A DNA stretch of 50,130 nucleotides from a virus. The notes below the pieces were generated by a model. That model saw only the letters and a list, made by a program, of their open reading frames with translations. It was not told the DNA's origin and made no database searches. Of the stretch, positions 36,301 through 45,912 are shown piece after piece (within the stretch, counting starts at the first letter, position 1; each line of letters begins with the position of its first letter). A program made the translations under genes and the position numbers. The stretch spans positions 1-50,130 of IMG/VR virus record IMGVR_UViG_3300045966_000151. One strand, given 5' to 3'.

Positions 36301-38609
36301 CCTTCGTCAACGGCCCCATCAAGGCGATCCGCGAAGAGTTTGAACGCCTCGTGTCCTCGGCCAGCGCAACCGCCGAGGACATCAAGAAGTTCGAGGAGTC
36401 GCTCCCGGCGATCGGGGAGCGGTTGACGCAACTTGCGGGCCTCGCGAGCCTGATCGACGGGTTCATCGGGGACGCCGCAAAACTGGCCCTCGGCGGCATC
36501 GCGGAGGCGTTCGCGGCGAACCTCGTCGCCCCGCTCCGCCAAAAGCTCGTCGAGCTTGCCGGCAACGCCAACACGACGAAGGAAGAGCTCGAAGCGCTCA
36601 CCAAGGAAATCGCCGCGGTGGCGGCGCTGTCGCAGCAGTACGTCAGACTCGGCGCCACGATCGCCGCCATGTCGCTCGACATGAACACGCGAATGGAGGG
36701 CGCGCTCCAGGCTATCCGGCTCTCAATGGCCCTGGCGACGCAGGCCGTCCAGGACGCCACGAGCCGATGGGCCGAGGCGATGACGAGCGAGGAGTTGGCG
36801 ACCGCGGGCGCCGCGCTCGAAAAGGCCATCCTCGAGAAGTACGCGCTGGAGAAGCGGCTCGTCCAGGAGATCCAGGCCGAGATCGACCGGCTGCTCGACA
36901 CCTTCGGCAGCAACTTCCTGTCGAACGCGATCACGTCCGCGCTGACGTCGCTCGACATCGGCAACGCGGGACCAATCGGGACGCTGGTCACGATGCTCAA
37001 CCACGTCGCGACGAGCGCCGAGAACGCCTCCGTCCGGCTCTTCGCGGCCGCCGCGGCGCTCCAGGCGATCACCGCCGCGCTGCCGGCGCTCTTCGCGAAG
37101 CTCGCGGGGCTCGCGCCGGGCCAGGGCGGCTCGAGCGCCCAGATGCTCAGCGAGGGCATCGGGATCGCCGTGCAGGCCGCCATCCCGGCGCTCACGACCT
37201 TCGGGACGATGTTCAACGAGGCGAAGGCGTCCGGCAACCTGGAGGGTGCGCTCCAGATCCTCCAGACGGGCGCGGCGTCGTTGACGAACCTCGCGAACGG
37301 GCTGATCGCCGGTGTCGAGGCGTGGCGGACGGCATCGCTCAACGCCGCGCGCGCGAACACCGAGGCTCTGATCCGGATGGAGCAGGAGCGCGCCGACCAG
37401 GCCATCGCCGCTGCGCGTGCCGCCGCCGACGCCGCGATGGAAGCCAACCGCCTCCAGATCGAGGCGAACAACCTGGAGATGGACGCGCTCCGCGAGCAGC
37501 GCCGGACCATCGAGGAGAACATCCGGCTCTCGCGCGAGTGGGCGCGCGTGGTCGAGGACATCGACAAGATGATCGCCGACCTCAAGCTCGGCGGAACCTC
37601 GCCGCTGGGCCCGGCCGATCGACTCGCGTTCGCGCTGAGCAATGTCCGGGCCGCGGAGGCCGCCTTCGCCGCCAACGCCACGCCCGAGAACGCCGCGGCC
37701 GTGCAGCAGGCCATCCAGGCCGCGCTGGCCGCCGGCACGGACGTCATGCGTCGCCCCGGCCCGAAGTGGGAGGCGTTCTTCGACGAGATGGTGGGCAAGC
37801 TCGAGGCCGTCAAGGCCGCCGCGGCGGCGCGGGTCACGCCGGAGGAGAGCGCGGCGGCGAGCCTGCAATCCATCGACGAGCAGATCGCCGCGCTGACCGA
37901 GGCGAACAAGGGCCTCGAGGCCATGAATCGCGAGATCGAGCGGAACACGGCCGACGCCGTGCGCGCGATCGAGCAGCAGCGCGACGCCAACATCGAGGCC
38001 ATCCGCGCCGCCGAGGCCGCCCAGGTCGCCGCGATCAACGCCGCGGCGGACAAGGAAATCGAGGGCATCAAGAAGGGGCTGGCCGAGGCCCTGGCCCTCA
38101 TCGCGACGGAGCAGGCGGCCCTCACCGGCATCCTGCTGGAGCGACAAAACCAACTGATGCGCGAGGTCACCGGCGGCGATTCGCCGCTCGCGTTCCTGGC
38201 CAGGATCCAGAAGGACGCCTACGACGCGCTGGTGATCATCCGCGACCGGCTGACGGACATTTTCAACACGATTCCGCAGCACGCGCTCGGCACGGACTAC
38301 ACGCCGGGCGGTCTCGCGATGCTCCATCGCGGCGAGGCGGTGCTGAATCCCGAGGACGCCGAGGTGTGGCGCGGGATGAAGTCCGATGGCGGCGGCACGG
38401 TCCTGGCGCCGATGGCCGCGCCATCAGCTTCGAGTGGCGACGTCCACGTGACCTTCACCGTCGCGCCCGGGGCGTTCGTCGGGGCCAAGAGCGACGAGGA
38501 GATGTACCAGAAGTTCCTCGCGCGCGTGGAACGCGACTTCCGGAGCGGCGGCCGGCTCTACGAGGTTGTGATGGAGAAGACGGGCCACCACAAGGGGTCG
38601 CGCCGATGA
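33348..38609 (+). CDS. Tail tape measure protein
   Basis: 1753 residues from GTG 33348, overlapping the previous stop. Long helical segments, an early Ala-rich coil (PAEAARALEAVAQSGAKLHS), a hydrophobic block around residues 800-845 (LLAAAAAAAIFGGPYGWLAA), long coiled coils near residues 1340-1400 and 1505-1600, and an end with AMLHRGEAVLNPEDAEVW, a common tape-measure C-terminal motif. By the usual 0.15 nm per residue, a tail of roughly 260 nm is predicted. No peptidase or lytic domain was recognised. Confidence 0.93.
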   Translation: MANEGTVVIRVVASGPAEAARALEAVAQSGAKLHSVVAGGAAAASRELSGLRDTAKRVFEVFTGVNLANVFQQAVVAIKDYVLEASRMAREAEMQQASFMALTKAIGVNGEALAEQLMKASDGLLDIEDAMQAASKALIEGLQPKQIIEMMEAARQLSKLFGGDVKAAFDAFAQAAATGRTRALQMVGIQVDATEAAKKYAAALGVEVDQLTDAQRAQAIHTEAMAKAKPVVDSLTGVNNLHAESVKRLQVAWKETQESFGELLNTVAAAILEWIQKIGREIGTMGPALTELGKIWKATWEGALEVLRPVGTVLEKTIGPTIKETFREIAIIGVGLAAVMVPLANITAFYGSLADDLANGRLPNMTKAFAAGEAAMSAATTRFQEARDALDRFNDSAKGTTESQKELSKLGTNPLGNLPKNAAMSAAEIKKLGEQILKMHVDSAEAIIAESTRALEAEVEITNKARQHEQQMLALSDAEWVAHIDARLALLHESQMAEVEINNRARAEEAKTLAMSDAQWVQHAENVQQALHDEQMAIVDITNAARAVDAVFTSINLQSQLLGPSFDALGASLDAVRARMLAVANAAGGITPEVVRLKAEFDRLSDLANARDFWRDIFGSITQGIDQVVKGLQQGTLTWKSFGDIAMQVINSIAAELINRLLKRAIEPVIDALISVFTGSARLATSGGGAVAAALGGGGVTMTDPLGEGTFTLGGAGLAGGTDVMALAGFGNTLIGIGGKLVTVFDSVVAAGQTFALALRSGGTLGEAFNAAGVAANVGKMSTAAASFTAVAAAVGIALTAMRKDITDAGKAVQSALLAAAAAAAIFGGPYGWLAAAGLAITGFVLEFTGVFSKASERWLSFSTRLSETLTKEGEAVTAFGNQLSEAVDLAGVAKSIEDFRHSIEDQAGVGGFFAATAGLGPFQVPGIPGATGTQHEGGLAFNFGPFIDQFQAGINTMLDAMRNTISVEFADAARKALPDDVAAAFVNGPIKAIREEFERLVSSASATAEDIKKFEESLPAIGERLTQLAGLASLIDGFIGDAAKLALGGIAEAFAANLVAPLRQKLVELAGNANTTKEELEALTKEIAAVAALSQQYVRLGATIAAMSLDMNTRMEGALQAIRLSMALATQAVQDATSRWAEAMTSEELATAGAALEKAILEKYALEKRLVQEIQAEIDRLLDTFGSNFLSNAITSALTSLDIGNAGPIGTLVTMLNHVATSAENASVRLFAAAAALQAITAALPALFAKLAGLAPGQGGSSAQMLSEGIGIAVQAAIPALTTFGTMFNEAKASGNLEGALQILQTGAASLTNLANGLIAGVEAWRTASLNAARANTEALIRMEQERADQAIAAARAAADAAMEANRLQIEANNLEMDALREQRRTIEENIRLSREWARVVEDIDKMIADLKLGGTSPLGPADRLAFALSNVRAAEAAFAANATPENAAAVQQAIQAALAAGTDVMRRPGPKWEAFFDEMVGKLEAVKAAAAARVTPEESAAASLQSIDEQIAALTEANKGLEAMNREIERNTADAVRAIEQQRDANIEAIRAAEAAQVAAINAAADKEIEGIKKGLAEALALIATEQAALTGILLERQNQLMREVTGGDSPLAFLARIQKDAYDALVIIRDRLTDIFNTIPQHALGTDYTPGGLAMLHRGEAVLNPEDAEVWRGMKSDGGGTVLAPMAAPSASSGDVHVTFTVAPGAFVGAKSDEEMYQKFLARVERDFRSGGRLYEVVMEKTGHHKGSRR

Positions 38610-39451
38610 CCGTGGATCTCCGCGCCACGGTCACGACGGACTGGGTTCAGGCCGCGACCATCTACAACGTGAGCAGCCAGGCCGCCGGCTATCCCATCAC
38701 GAACATCCAGGACCCCGCGTCGCCGGATATTCCCTGGAAGAGCACGGCCGCGACGCTGCAGCTCATCAGCATGGACCTCGGCAGCGCGAAGGCCGTGCAG
38801 TGGTGGGCGCTCTTGTACACGAATTTCGCCAGCGTCCAGATCTGGGCCGACGACGCGAACACCTTCGACTCCGGGGGGGGCGGGGAGCCCAACTACAAAT
38901 CAGCGGTGCTCACGATCGGCGAAAGCCCGCTGAATGGCCGCCTCTGCCTCTGGCACGCCCCGACGTCGACGGTGACGCGGCGATTCTGGCGCATCGTGAT
39001 TCCGGAGCAGACGCCCGTGACCGGGATCGCGAACCAGACCGATCTCCCGACCGCGTTCCGCCTGGGGGCGTTTCTCGTGTGTCCGCTGACGACGATCCGG
39101 AACTTCCGGTGGGGCTTCGATCCGACGCCGACGCAGCCGATCATCATCTCGCGCTCGCTGGGCGGCGGCTCGCAATCCCTCCTGATGGGTCCAGAGTATG
39201 CGCGCCTCACCGGCACGCGCAACGCGCTCGTGCGGGTGGCCAGCAACGGCGCGGCGACGGGCACCCTGCTGGCCGACGGGGTCGCCGAGTGGATAGCCTT
39301 CGAGCGCCGCTGGAAGGCGGCCGGCCGCGCGCTGGTCGCCCCGTTCCCTGACAACCCCTATGCCGTCGCCCTCCTCCGCCATGTCTCTGCGCGGCGCAGT
39401 GTGCAGTTCCCGGCGGACGACGTGAGCTTCGAGTGGGAGGAGGTGGCCTAG
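38606..39451 (+). CDS. Distal tail / baseplate protein candidate
   Basis: 281 residues from ATG 38606 (ATGA overlap). Repeated aromatic beta strands (VQWWALLYTNFASVQIWADD, FWRIVIPEQTPV) suggest a galactose-binding-like domain for residues 30-160; the C-terminal part ends FPADDVSFEWEEVA. First gene after the tape measure, the usual place of the distal tail protein. Confidence 0.75.
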   Translation: MTVDLRATVTTDWVQAATIYNVSSQAAGYPITNIQDPASPDIPWKSTAATLQLISMDLGSAKAVQWWALLYTNFASVQIWADDANTFDSGGGGEPNYKSAVLTIGESPLNGRLCLWHAPTSTVTRRFWRIVIPEQTPVTGIANQTDLPTAFRLGAFLVCPLTTIRNFRWGFDPTPTQPIIISRSLGGGSQSLLMGPEYARLTGTRNALVRVASNGAATGTLLADGVAEWIAFERRWKAAGRALVAPFPDNPYAVALLRHVSARRSVQFPADDVSFEWEEVA

Positions 39452-42400
39452 GTGGCGGACGTCATCTTCAAGCACGTCGTGCAAACGCTCCCGATCAGCG
39501 CCGCGGAGTATCACGCGACGACGGGCACGCACGAGGTCACCGGGGGCGAGGTCGGAACCGTCGTCGTCTTCGCCGCCTCGTCGCCGACGAAGCTCTTCTT
39601 CTCGAAGTCGCTCGGGCTCAACGCCGCGCTGCCGGTGGACGCGGGATGTTACTCGTCCATCCTCGGCGCGAACAACGTCACGGGCCTCTCGATCTGGCGG
39701 TTCACGGACACGTCTCCGACTGGGGACTTCTACCACTTCAAGACGTTGAATGGCGTGGTCTCGCTGGCGCGGATGGACATCAACGGGAGCGCGACCAGCA
39801 CGTCGTATTCGACGGCGACCGTGATCTCCTCCGAGAAGTTCCTGACGGCCGGCGACCTGGGGCAGCGCATCCGGGCCGCCGCCATCGAGCTGCCGTCGAC
39901 CGGCGGCATCGTCGATGCGCGAGACGCGACGGGGACGCAGACGATCTCGGTGAGCGCGACGGACGTGCTCAGTGGCATCACGAAGCCGCTGACGATCCTG
40001 CTTCCGGTGGGCACGATCACGGTCAACTCGACTGGCGCGGCCAACATCTTCGTCCTGAAGAGCAACCAGCGCATCCTCGGGTCGGGCATCGGGCTCACGA
40101 TCATCAACGCCGACACGTTCACGTCGACGCCGTCGAACAAGGCCCCGATCGTCATGGACAACGGCATGACCGACTGCGAGGTGGGTCACCTGACGTTCAA
40201 GTCCAACGGCCTGACCACGAATCACCGCATCGCCGCCGGCGTGCTCGTCGGCACGACCACGCGCCCGTACGTCCACGACGTCCACTTCGACCTCTGGTAC
40301 GGCAGTATCGGGGTCTACGTCATTGGCGCGACCTACGGGAAGTTCCACGACCTCAGCAGCATCTCGCGGGACATGTACTCCGGGCCGAACGAGGGCACGC
40401 CCGTGCTGGCCACGAATCCGGGATCAACCCTCGTCTTCGTCGACAACGCCACGCAGTCCTACGGGTTCCTCGCGCACCACGACATCCGGGGGATCACCGA
40501 GTTCAAGGGCGGCTGGGCCGTCGTCCTCCGACGCGCCGACCGCTGCACCGTGACCGATCTGTACGCGTGGGACGACACGCGCCTGTCCTTCGAGGGATTG
40601 AACGTCTGCCAGTCGTCGGACTGCACGTTCACCAACATTCGGTCCATCAAGCGCGGCGACGCCGGCATCATCATCGGCGCCGACAACGACATCGCCGGCG
40701 GGCCGGGCGGTGGCGGCACCAACTTCTCCAAGCGCAACGTGCTGTCCAGCTCGTACGTCGCCTACAACCACTTCGGCGGCATCGGCATCGGCGGCTGGGA
40801 CAACCACGTCATCGGATGCGTAGCCATTGGCAACGGCTTCGAGGACGCGGTGTCGACGAACCGGCAGGGGTTCAGCGTCGCCTCGTTCGCCAAGGGCACC
40901 GTACTCCGAGACATCACGGCAGGCGATGATCAGGGCGCACCCACGCAGCAGTGGGGCATCCAGATCACGGCGGGCGCCGAGGACACCTACATCGAGGGCG
41001 CGCACCTCTTCAACAACGTGCAGGCGAACCAGATCGACGACGCCGGCACGAACACGCACTACGCGGGCTGGTATCGCAAGAACGACACGAAGCGGGCCGC
41101 GCGCTTCACGCGCATCCTGGCCGGCGCCACGCTCACGGAGTCCGCGTCGGACGACGAGCCAATCCAGGCGCGGGGCGCCGCGGCCGGGATCAGGCTCTTC
41201 GATCGCACGGACCCGACCAAGAGCTGGTCGATCCGCGCCGATCAGGTCTCCAGCGCGACGCGGATCCAGGTCCACAACTCGGTGGCCGGCGCCGTGGTCT
41301 TCAGCCTCACGGCGACCGGCAACGTGATTCTGACTTCGAGCGCGGCTCTCGGCCTGTCCGGCGATACGGCGCTCACCTTCAACGTCGGTAACCAGAACAG
41401 CTCGCCCGCGCTGTCGCTGACGACGGCCTCGAACGCCCAGAACACCGGAACGTCCGTGACGCTCAAGGCAACGTCGACCTTCACGGGCACGGGCGGCACC
41501 GCCTACGCCACCCAGATCGCGCCGACGTTCGCCCCGACGGCGACCTCAACGATGGCGGGCGTCGGACTCTTCATCAACCCGACGATCAACTACAGCGCCG
41601 GCACGCCGGGCGCCGGTGGCGTGACGGGCATCCTGCTGGAGTTCACAGAGACCGCGCTGCCGACGGGCGCCAGCTACTTCATTCGGGCGCTGCGCACGTC
41701 GGGCTCGCTGGAGCGCTACTCGGTGTCGCGGCTCGGCGTGGTGTCGCAGAACGCCAACGCCATCGCCCCGCCGGCGCCCATCGGCGACGAGATGGTCGCC
41801 CTCTGCCAGGCGGACGGCCAGGCCAACCGCATCCAGATGGAATCCTTCGGCGCCGCGAGCCAGATCACTGGCCGCCGCGCGAACGACACGAACGCCAGCC
41901 CGGACGCCCTCGCGGCCGACGACATCATCCTTCAAATGACGGCCCGCGGGTACAACGGCTCGGCGTACTCGTCGGCAGGTCGCGCCCACATCATGCTGAA
42001 GGCGCTCGACGCCTGGGTCTCCGGCGTGGACGAGAGCGCGTGGATCGACTTTCAGACGACGGCGATCAACTCGACGACGACGGCGACGGCGATGGCGCTC
42101 AAGAGCGGGCTGATCGTCGGCCTCCCGGCCTCCGTGACGGACCCCGGCGCCGGGTCGGTCAACCTCTCCGGCGTGTACCAGAAGGCCGGCGTCACCATCG
42201 CCGACTGGCACTACCAGGTGTACGGGGGGCTCACGGTCGCGGCAGCGACGACGACGTTCGGCGTGCCGTCCGTGTCGACGCACAGCGCCTCGGAGACCGC
42301 GCGGCAGATCGTCATGACGGTCGGCGGCGCCACCACGCGCACCATCAGGAACCTCCGCGTCCACACCTCGAACTCGCAGCCGGCCGGCGGGTCGCTCACC

Positions 42401-42607
42401 GTGACGATCCGGAAGAACGCGGCGGATACGGCGGTGATCGCGACGGTGGCGGCGACCGCTGGCGCGGGGGTCTACGCCGACACCACGAACTCCGTGACGT
42501 TCGCGAATGACGACAAGCTCTCGGTGGAGTTCACCAACAACGACGGCTCGAACGCGAGCGCCCAGATCTCCAGCATCGCCTTCGAGGCGACGGTCGGCGG
42601 CGCGTAG
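39452..42607 (+). CDS. Beta-helix tail spike / receptor-binding protein
   Basis: 1051 residues from GTG 39452, abutting the previous stop. N-terminal 130 residues probably attach to the tail. Residues 140-540 show right-handed beta-helix rungs (GIVDARDATGTQTISVSATD, GIGLTIINADTFTS, GIIIGADNDIAGGPGGGG, GIGIGGWDNHVIGC) of the pectate-lyase type, fitting a polysaccharide-binding or cleaving spike. The remaining part is Thr/Ser/Ala-rich beta structure like a trimeric fibre, with a distinct C-terminal domain (about 930-1050). Confidence 0.82.
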   Translation: MADVIFKHVVQTLPISAAEYHATTGTHEVTGGEVGTVVVFAASSPTKLFFSKSLGLNAALPVDAGCYSSILGANNVTGLSIWRFTDTSPTGDFYHFKTLNGVVSLARMDINGSATSTSYSTATVISSEKFLTAGDLGQRIRAAAIELPSTGGIVDARDATGTQTISVSATDVLSGITKPLTILLPVGTITVNSTGAANIFVLKSNQRILGSGIGLTIINADTFTSTPSNKAPIVMDNGMTDCEVGHLTFKSNGLTTNHRIAAGVLVGTTTRPYVHDVHFDLWYGSIGVYVIGATYGKFHDLSSISRDMYSGPNEGTPVLATNPGSTLVFVDNATQSYGFLAHHDIRGITEFKGGWAVVLRRADRCTVTDLYAWDDTRLSFEGLNVCQSSDCTFTNIRSIKRGDAGIIIGADNDIAGGPGGGGTNFSKRNVLSSSYVAYNHFGGIGIGGWDNHVIGCVAIGNGFEDAVSTNRQGFSVASFAKGTVLRDITAGDDQGAPTQQWGIQITAGAEDTYIEGAHLFNNVQANQIDDAGTNTHYAGWYRKNDTKRAARFTRILAGATLTESASDDEPIQARGAAAGIRLFDRTDPTKSWSIRADQVSSATRIQVHNSVAGAVVFSLTATGNVILTSSAALGLSGDTALTFNVGNQNSSPALSLTTASNAQNTGTSVTLKATSTFTGTGGTAYATQIAPTFAPTATSTMAGVGLFINPTINYSAGTPGAGGVTGILLEFTETALPTGASYFIRALRTSGSLERYSVSRLGVVSQNANAIAPPAPIGDEMVALCQADGQANRIQMESFGAASQITGRRANDTNASPDALAADDIILQMTARGYNGSAYSSAGRAHIMLKALDAWVSGVDESAWIDFQTTAINSTTTATAMALKSGLIVGLPASVTDPGAGSVNLSGVYQKAGVTIADWHYQVYGGLTVAAATTTFGVPSVSTHSASETARQIVMTVGGATTRTIRNLRVHTSNSQPAGGSLTVTIRKNAADTAVIATVAATAGAGVYADTTNSVTFANDDKLSVEFTNNDGSNASAQISSIAFEATVGGA

Positions 42608-42658
42608 GTGAAGACCAAGCAGCGCACCCTGTACCAGTGGCCGAAGAAGCGAGGAGCC

Positions 42659-43069
42659 ATGAAAGACCTGACCTTCGGATTGATGGAGCGGGACGTGCTC
42701 CGAGACCTCTACATCTGCGCGCGCGTGGGGGACCTCTACATCCTCGGCGGCGGCCAGCGGCTCACGGCGATGGCGAACGTCAACAAGAAGCTCTCCGCGC
42801 GCGTGCTCTCGCAGACGCTGCCCGACGGCTCCGAGGTGCTGACGCCGCTGGTGGACGGCTCGGCGACCGTGCTCCTCGAGGACGCGGAGTTCGGCGTGCT
42901 CAAGGAGTGCGTCAAGATGGTCTGCGAGGACGGCGTGAACCCCGGCACGGCGACGACGCGCCATCACGCGCGGATGTTCTCGGCCGACCGCGCCCTGGCC
43001 GTGCTCGAGTTCATGGACGCGGTCAAGCCGTACACGATGCCGGAGCCCGAGAAGGTGTCCGCCGCGTAG
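42659..43069 (+). CDS. Small tail-region protein, function unknown
   Basis: 136 residues from ATG 42659, chosen for CGAGGAG directly upstream; GTG 42608, abutting the previous stop, would add 17 basic residues. MKDLTFGLMERDVLRDLYIC, then VGDLYILGGGQRLTAMANVN; helical, with three cysteines. Located between spike and hub genes, so probably an assembly helper or minor structural protein. Confidence 0.72.
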   Translation: MKDLTFGLMERDVLRDLYICARVGDLYILGGGQRLTAMANVNKKLSARVLSQTLPDGSEVLTPLVDGSATVLLEDAEFGVLKECVKMVCEDGVNPGTATTRHHARMFSADRALAVLEFMDAVKPYTMPEPEKVSAA

Positions 43070-43072
43070 GCC

Positions 43073-45628
43073 ATGGCGACCCTCGCCCAGAAGCCGCGCT
43101 GGTACGTCGACCTCGAGGGGCAGCCGGACTTCGTCGGCCCCGGTGACTTCGTGCCCGGCGACTTCGTGACGGACGGGGGCTCCATGTTCATCTCGACGGT
43201 GGACTCGGACGCGGGCACGGACCCGCGCTATGGGCTCATCGCCGAGCGCCTCGAAGTCACGCAACGGCAGTCGGACCCCATCTATCGGACGCTGGAGCCC
43301 ACACGGGTGTCGGTGTCGCTGCAAAACCTCAACGGCGCGCTGACGGCCGTCTTCGGCGCCGATCCGCGTGGCGCAAACCTGGTGGTCCGTCGGGCGGACG
43401 AGGCGGACGGGTATCTGGCCACGCGATTCATGGGGCAGGTCTCTCAGCCTCGGCTCGGGGACCATCTCATCCTCGAGGCCGAGGACCTCAAGGTGTCCGT
43501 GCTCCAGGACGAGATCCCGAAGGGGACGGTGACCAACGAGCTCTTCCCCGACGCCCCGGACCTCGGCAAGCCTCTGCTCGTCGTGTTCGGCAACGCGACG
43601 AATGTCCCGCTCTGGCACATCCGCGACGATCGCGAGCTCAACGTCAACTACTACCTCGCGCCGCGGGCGGCCGGCGGCGGATCGCTCACGTTCAACCTGC
43701 TCAAGAGCGACGGGGTGGGGGGCCAGCAGTTCGAGGAGATCACGCCGGCGGAATACACGGTGCTCACGTCGCTCCCGGAGTACCCCGGCTTCACGATCGT
43801 CAGCTTCGTCAAGCGCCAGGAGCGGCACAACAGCGACGAGCTCCACCTGATCTACGCGGACATCTCGACGCCCGCGATTGACCGAAACTCCTCTCGGGTC
43901 CGGAAGAACATCCTGACGAATACCTCGTGGGGGCTCGGCCAGCCGGTCAACGCGGCCAGCTTCACCGCGGCCGAGACCCTGGTGGATCCGGCCACGACCA
44001 GCCTCTTCGCGGACGGCATCATCGGGCTCAACGGCCCGGAGCCCGCCCTCGACGTCCTCCGGCTGCTCGGCCAGTTCGCCGACCAGTGGCTGACGATGAA
44101 CGAGGACGGGGAGTGGGTCGAGCACGTGGACACCTACACGCCGGACGTCGAGCTCGTGCTGCGCGACGGCGTGGGCGACGGGGTCCGGAACATCGTGGCC
44201 ATCGGCGAGGTCACACCGCGGCCGACCGACCAGCTCATCCGAGCCGTGAGCATCGAGTACCGCCTCGGCTTCGACGGCACGCCGCTGCACACGATCACGC
44301 GCAACGTGACGCTCCCGAGTAACTTCGGGTCGACGCACGGCCGGGTGCTGGTCCTGGACGGGCGCTTCGTGACGAACCACGTGACGGCCGACAAGATCGC
44401 CTATCGCCGCATGGCCCGGATCAACTTCACGGATCGGTCGGTGCGGGTGACGTGCCAGCAGGATGCCCGCGCGATCGAATACGGCCACGTGGTCTCCCTG
44501 ACGTACGCCCCACGTGGCATCAACGGGGCGATCTGCGAAACCTTCTCGGTCACGGACGGGCTCGACGAGGTCGTGCTCGACCTCTGGGTCGGGACGCAGG
44601 CGCTCTACGACGCGATCTACACCTACGTCGCGGGGCCGCTGCCGTCCGAGTCCGAGATTGATCCCATCGTCGACTTCTCGAATACGGCCCCGTCGCCGCC
44701 GACGCTGCTCTCGGTCCTCACCGAGGGGGCGCCCCTGGCCACCGACGGCACCGCGCGACCCTTCGTCGTGCTGCGCTACACGACGCCGAGCGTGAACTTC
44801 TCGCACTCGGTCGTGTACTACGCGGACCTCGCCGACAGCAAGATCATGGCGAGCGGGAACATGCTCGGGGCCGGCGTCGTGGACGCGCGCCTCGATGGCT
44901 TCACGGCGGGCCACACCTACGTCTTCCGGGCCGAGTCCTTCAACCGCTTCGGGCTCACCTCGAACCCCGGCGGCCCCATCGTGTTCTGGCTGGCGCCTGG
45001 CGACAAGGACGGCCCGGCGTTGCCCACGGGCCTCGCCCTGGTCGACAAGAAGCTCACGACCGCCGTCCTGAAGTGGACGCCGTCGCCGGAGAAGGATGTC
45101 CGCGGGTACAACTGGCAGCAGCACACCGGGGCGAATGGCTCGGGCTCGCTGATCGCGTCAGGCTTCGTCGAGGGTGCGACGCTGCCGGTGCAGGCCGGCT
45201 CGGCGGGCTACTCGTCGACGCACTACCGCGTCCAGGCCGTCGACTTCACCGGCAACACGAGCGGCATCGTGGCCGGCGCGGGGACCCCGACGTGGACCGC
45301 GTCTCTCGCGGTCACGTTCGGGCGGGCGGTGGGGACGGACATCGATGACCTGGAGATCACTGAGCCCAAGCTGGGGCCGCTGGCCGTCACCACAGGCAAG
45401 CGCCAGCCGCTCCTGGTGGAGCCCCACGCCTACTCACTGAACCCTGGCGAGTTCACCTCGACGCCGAAGTCTCACTCGCTGGGGGTGATCCCGAACATCA
45501 CGATCGATTCCGGCAATCCGAACGTCGTGTGCTGGGCCACGAACATCACGGCCTCGGGGTTCAACATCACGCTCCTGAACGCGGCGGCCGGCGTCCGGAC
45601 CGGGACCGCGGTCTTCTATTTCTGGTGA
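43073..45628 (+). CDS. Tail hub / central fibre protein with FN3-like domains
   Basis: 851 residues from ATG 43073. N-terminal 480 residues are a beta-rich, hub-like region (EVTQRQSDPIYRTLEPTRVS, ARFMGQVSQPRL type strands, and DVLRLLGQFADQWLTMNEDG). Residues about 535-650 and 650-740 look like fibronectin III repeats (SPPTLLSVLTEGAPL, LPTGLALVDKKLTTAVLKWT). The C-terminus (740-851) includes ITEPKLGPLAVTTGKRQPLL and a small beta domain. Similar in plan to gpJ-type host-specificity proteins. Confidence 0.82.
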   Translation: MATLAQKPRWYVDLEGQPDFVGPGDFVPGDFVTDGGSMFISTVDSDAGTDPRYGLIAERLEVTQRQSDPIYRTLEPTRVSVSLQNLNGALTAVFGADPRGANLVVRRADEADGYLATRFMGQVSQPRLGDHLILEAEDLKVSVLQDEIPKGTVTNELFPDAPDLGKPLLVVFGNATNVPLWHIRDDRELNVNYYLAPRAAGGGSLTFNLLKSDGVGGQQFEEITPAEYTVLTSLPEYPGFTIVSFVKRQERHNSDELHLIYADISTPAIDRNSSRVRKNILTNTSWGLGQPVNAASFTAAETLVDPATTSLFADGIIGLNGPEPALDVLRLLGQFADQWLTMNEDGEWVEHVDTYTPDVELVLRDGVGDGVRNIVAIGEVTPRPTDQLIRAVSIEYRLGFDGTPLHTITRNVTLPSNFGSTHGRVLVLDGRFVTNHVTADKIAYRRMARINFTDRSVRVTCQQDARAIEYGHVVSLTYAPRGINGAICETFSVTDGLDEVVLDLWVGTQALYDAIYTYVAGPLPSESEIDPIVDFSNTAPSPPTLLSVLTEGAPLATDGTARPFVVLRYTTPSVNFSHSVVYYADLADSKIMASGNMLGAGVVDARLDGFTAGHTYVFRAESFNRFGLTSNPGGPIVFWLAPGDKDGPALPTGLALVDKKLTTAVLKWTPSPEKDVRGYNWQQHTGANGSGSLIASGFVEGATLPVQAGSAGYSSTHYRVQAVDFTGNTSGIVAGAGTPTWTASLAVTFGRAVGTDIDDLEITEPKLGPLAVTTGKRQPLLVEPHAYSLNPGEFTSTPKSHSLGVIPNITIDSGNPNVVCWATNITASGFNITLLNAAAGVRTGTAVFYFW

Positions 45629-45825
45629 TGGACGCGACCGCCCTCCGCCCGATCAAGTGCCCGGTGAGCGCCCACACGCTCTTCGAGCTGGAGGGGGGCG
45701 ATCGGGTCGCCCTGAGCCCCCCGGTGCAGATCATCTGCCGATGCGGGCTGCGGTTACGGATCCTGGCGGTCAACCACATCACGATCCTTGGAGGATCGAA
45801 AGCGCCGGCAATCCGCGTACAATAG
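45628..45825 (+). CDS. Small Com-like protein
   Basis: 65 residues from ATG 45628 (TGATG overlap). IKCPVSAHTLFELEGG then VQIICRCGLRLRILA follows the layout of Mu Com (I.C..C...LF ... I.I.C..C), but one cysteine of each pair is out of place. A small zinc- or RNA-binding protein is possible. Its end approaches a short non-coding gap. Confidence 0.6.
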   Translation: MDATALRPIKCPVSAHTLFELEGGDRVALSPPVQIICRCGLRLRILAVNHITILGGSKAPAIRVQ

Positions 45826-45846
45826 CGGCGTAACGACGCACACCTA

Positions 45847-45866
45847 GCGGCCAGCGGCCAGCGGCC
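45847..45866 (+). repeat. Short tandem repeat in intergenic gap
   Basis: Two and a half-plus copies of GCGGCCA lie in the 87-base gap before the next virion gene; GAGCCC-type repeats follow. No function evident. Confidence 0.6.
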
Positions 45867-45912
45867 TTGAGCCCAGAGCCCCGAGCCCTTCAGTCACGGA
45901 GGGTATAGGGGC

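Noticed and set aside
41546-45124. Very long minus-strand open frame (about 1190 codons) opposite the tail genes
   Set aside because: It is a shadow of the spike and hub genes: Arg/Asp/Gly/Val-rich with no domains, the typical result of G+C-rich third positions on the other strand. Same for the long minus frames at 28226-30829, 24325-26613, 34287-36542 and 36200-38170.
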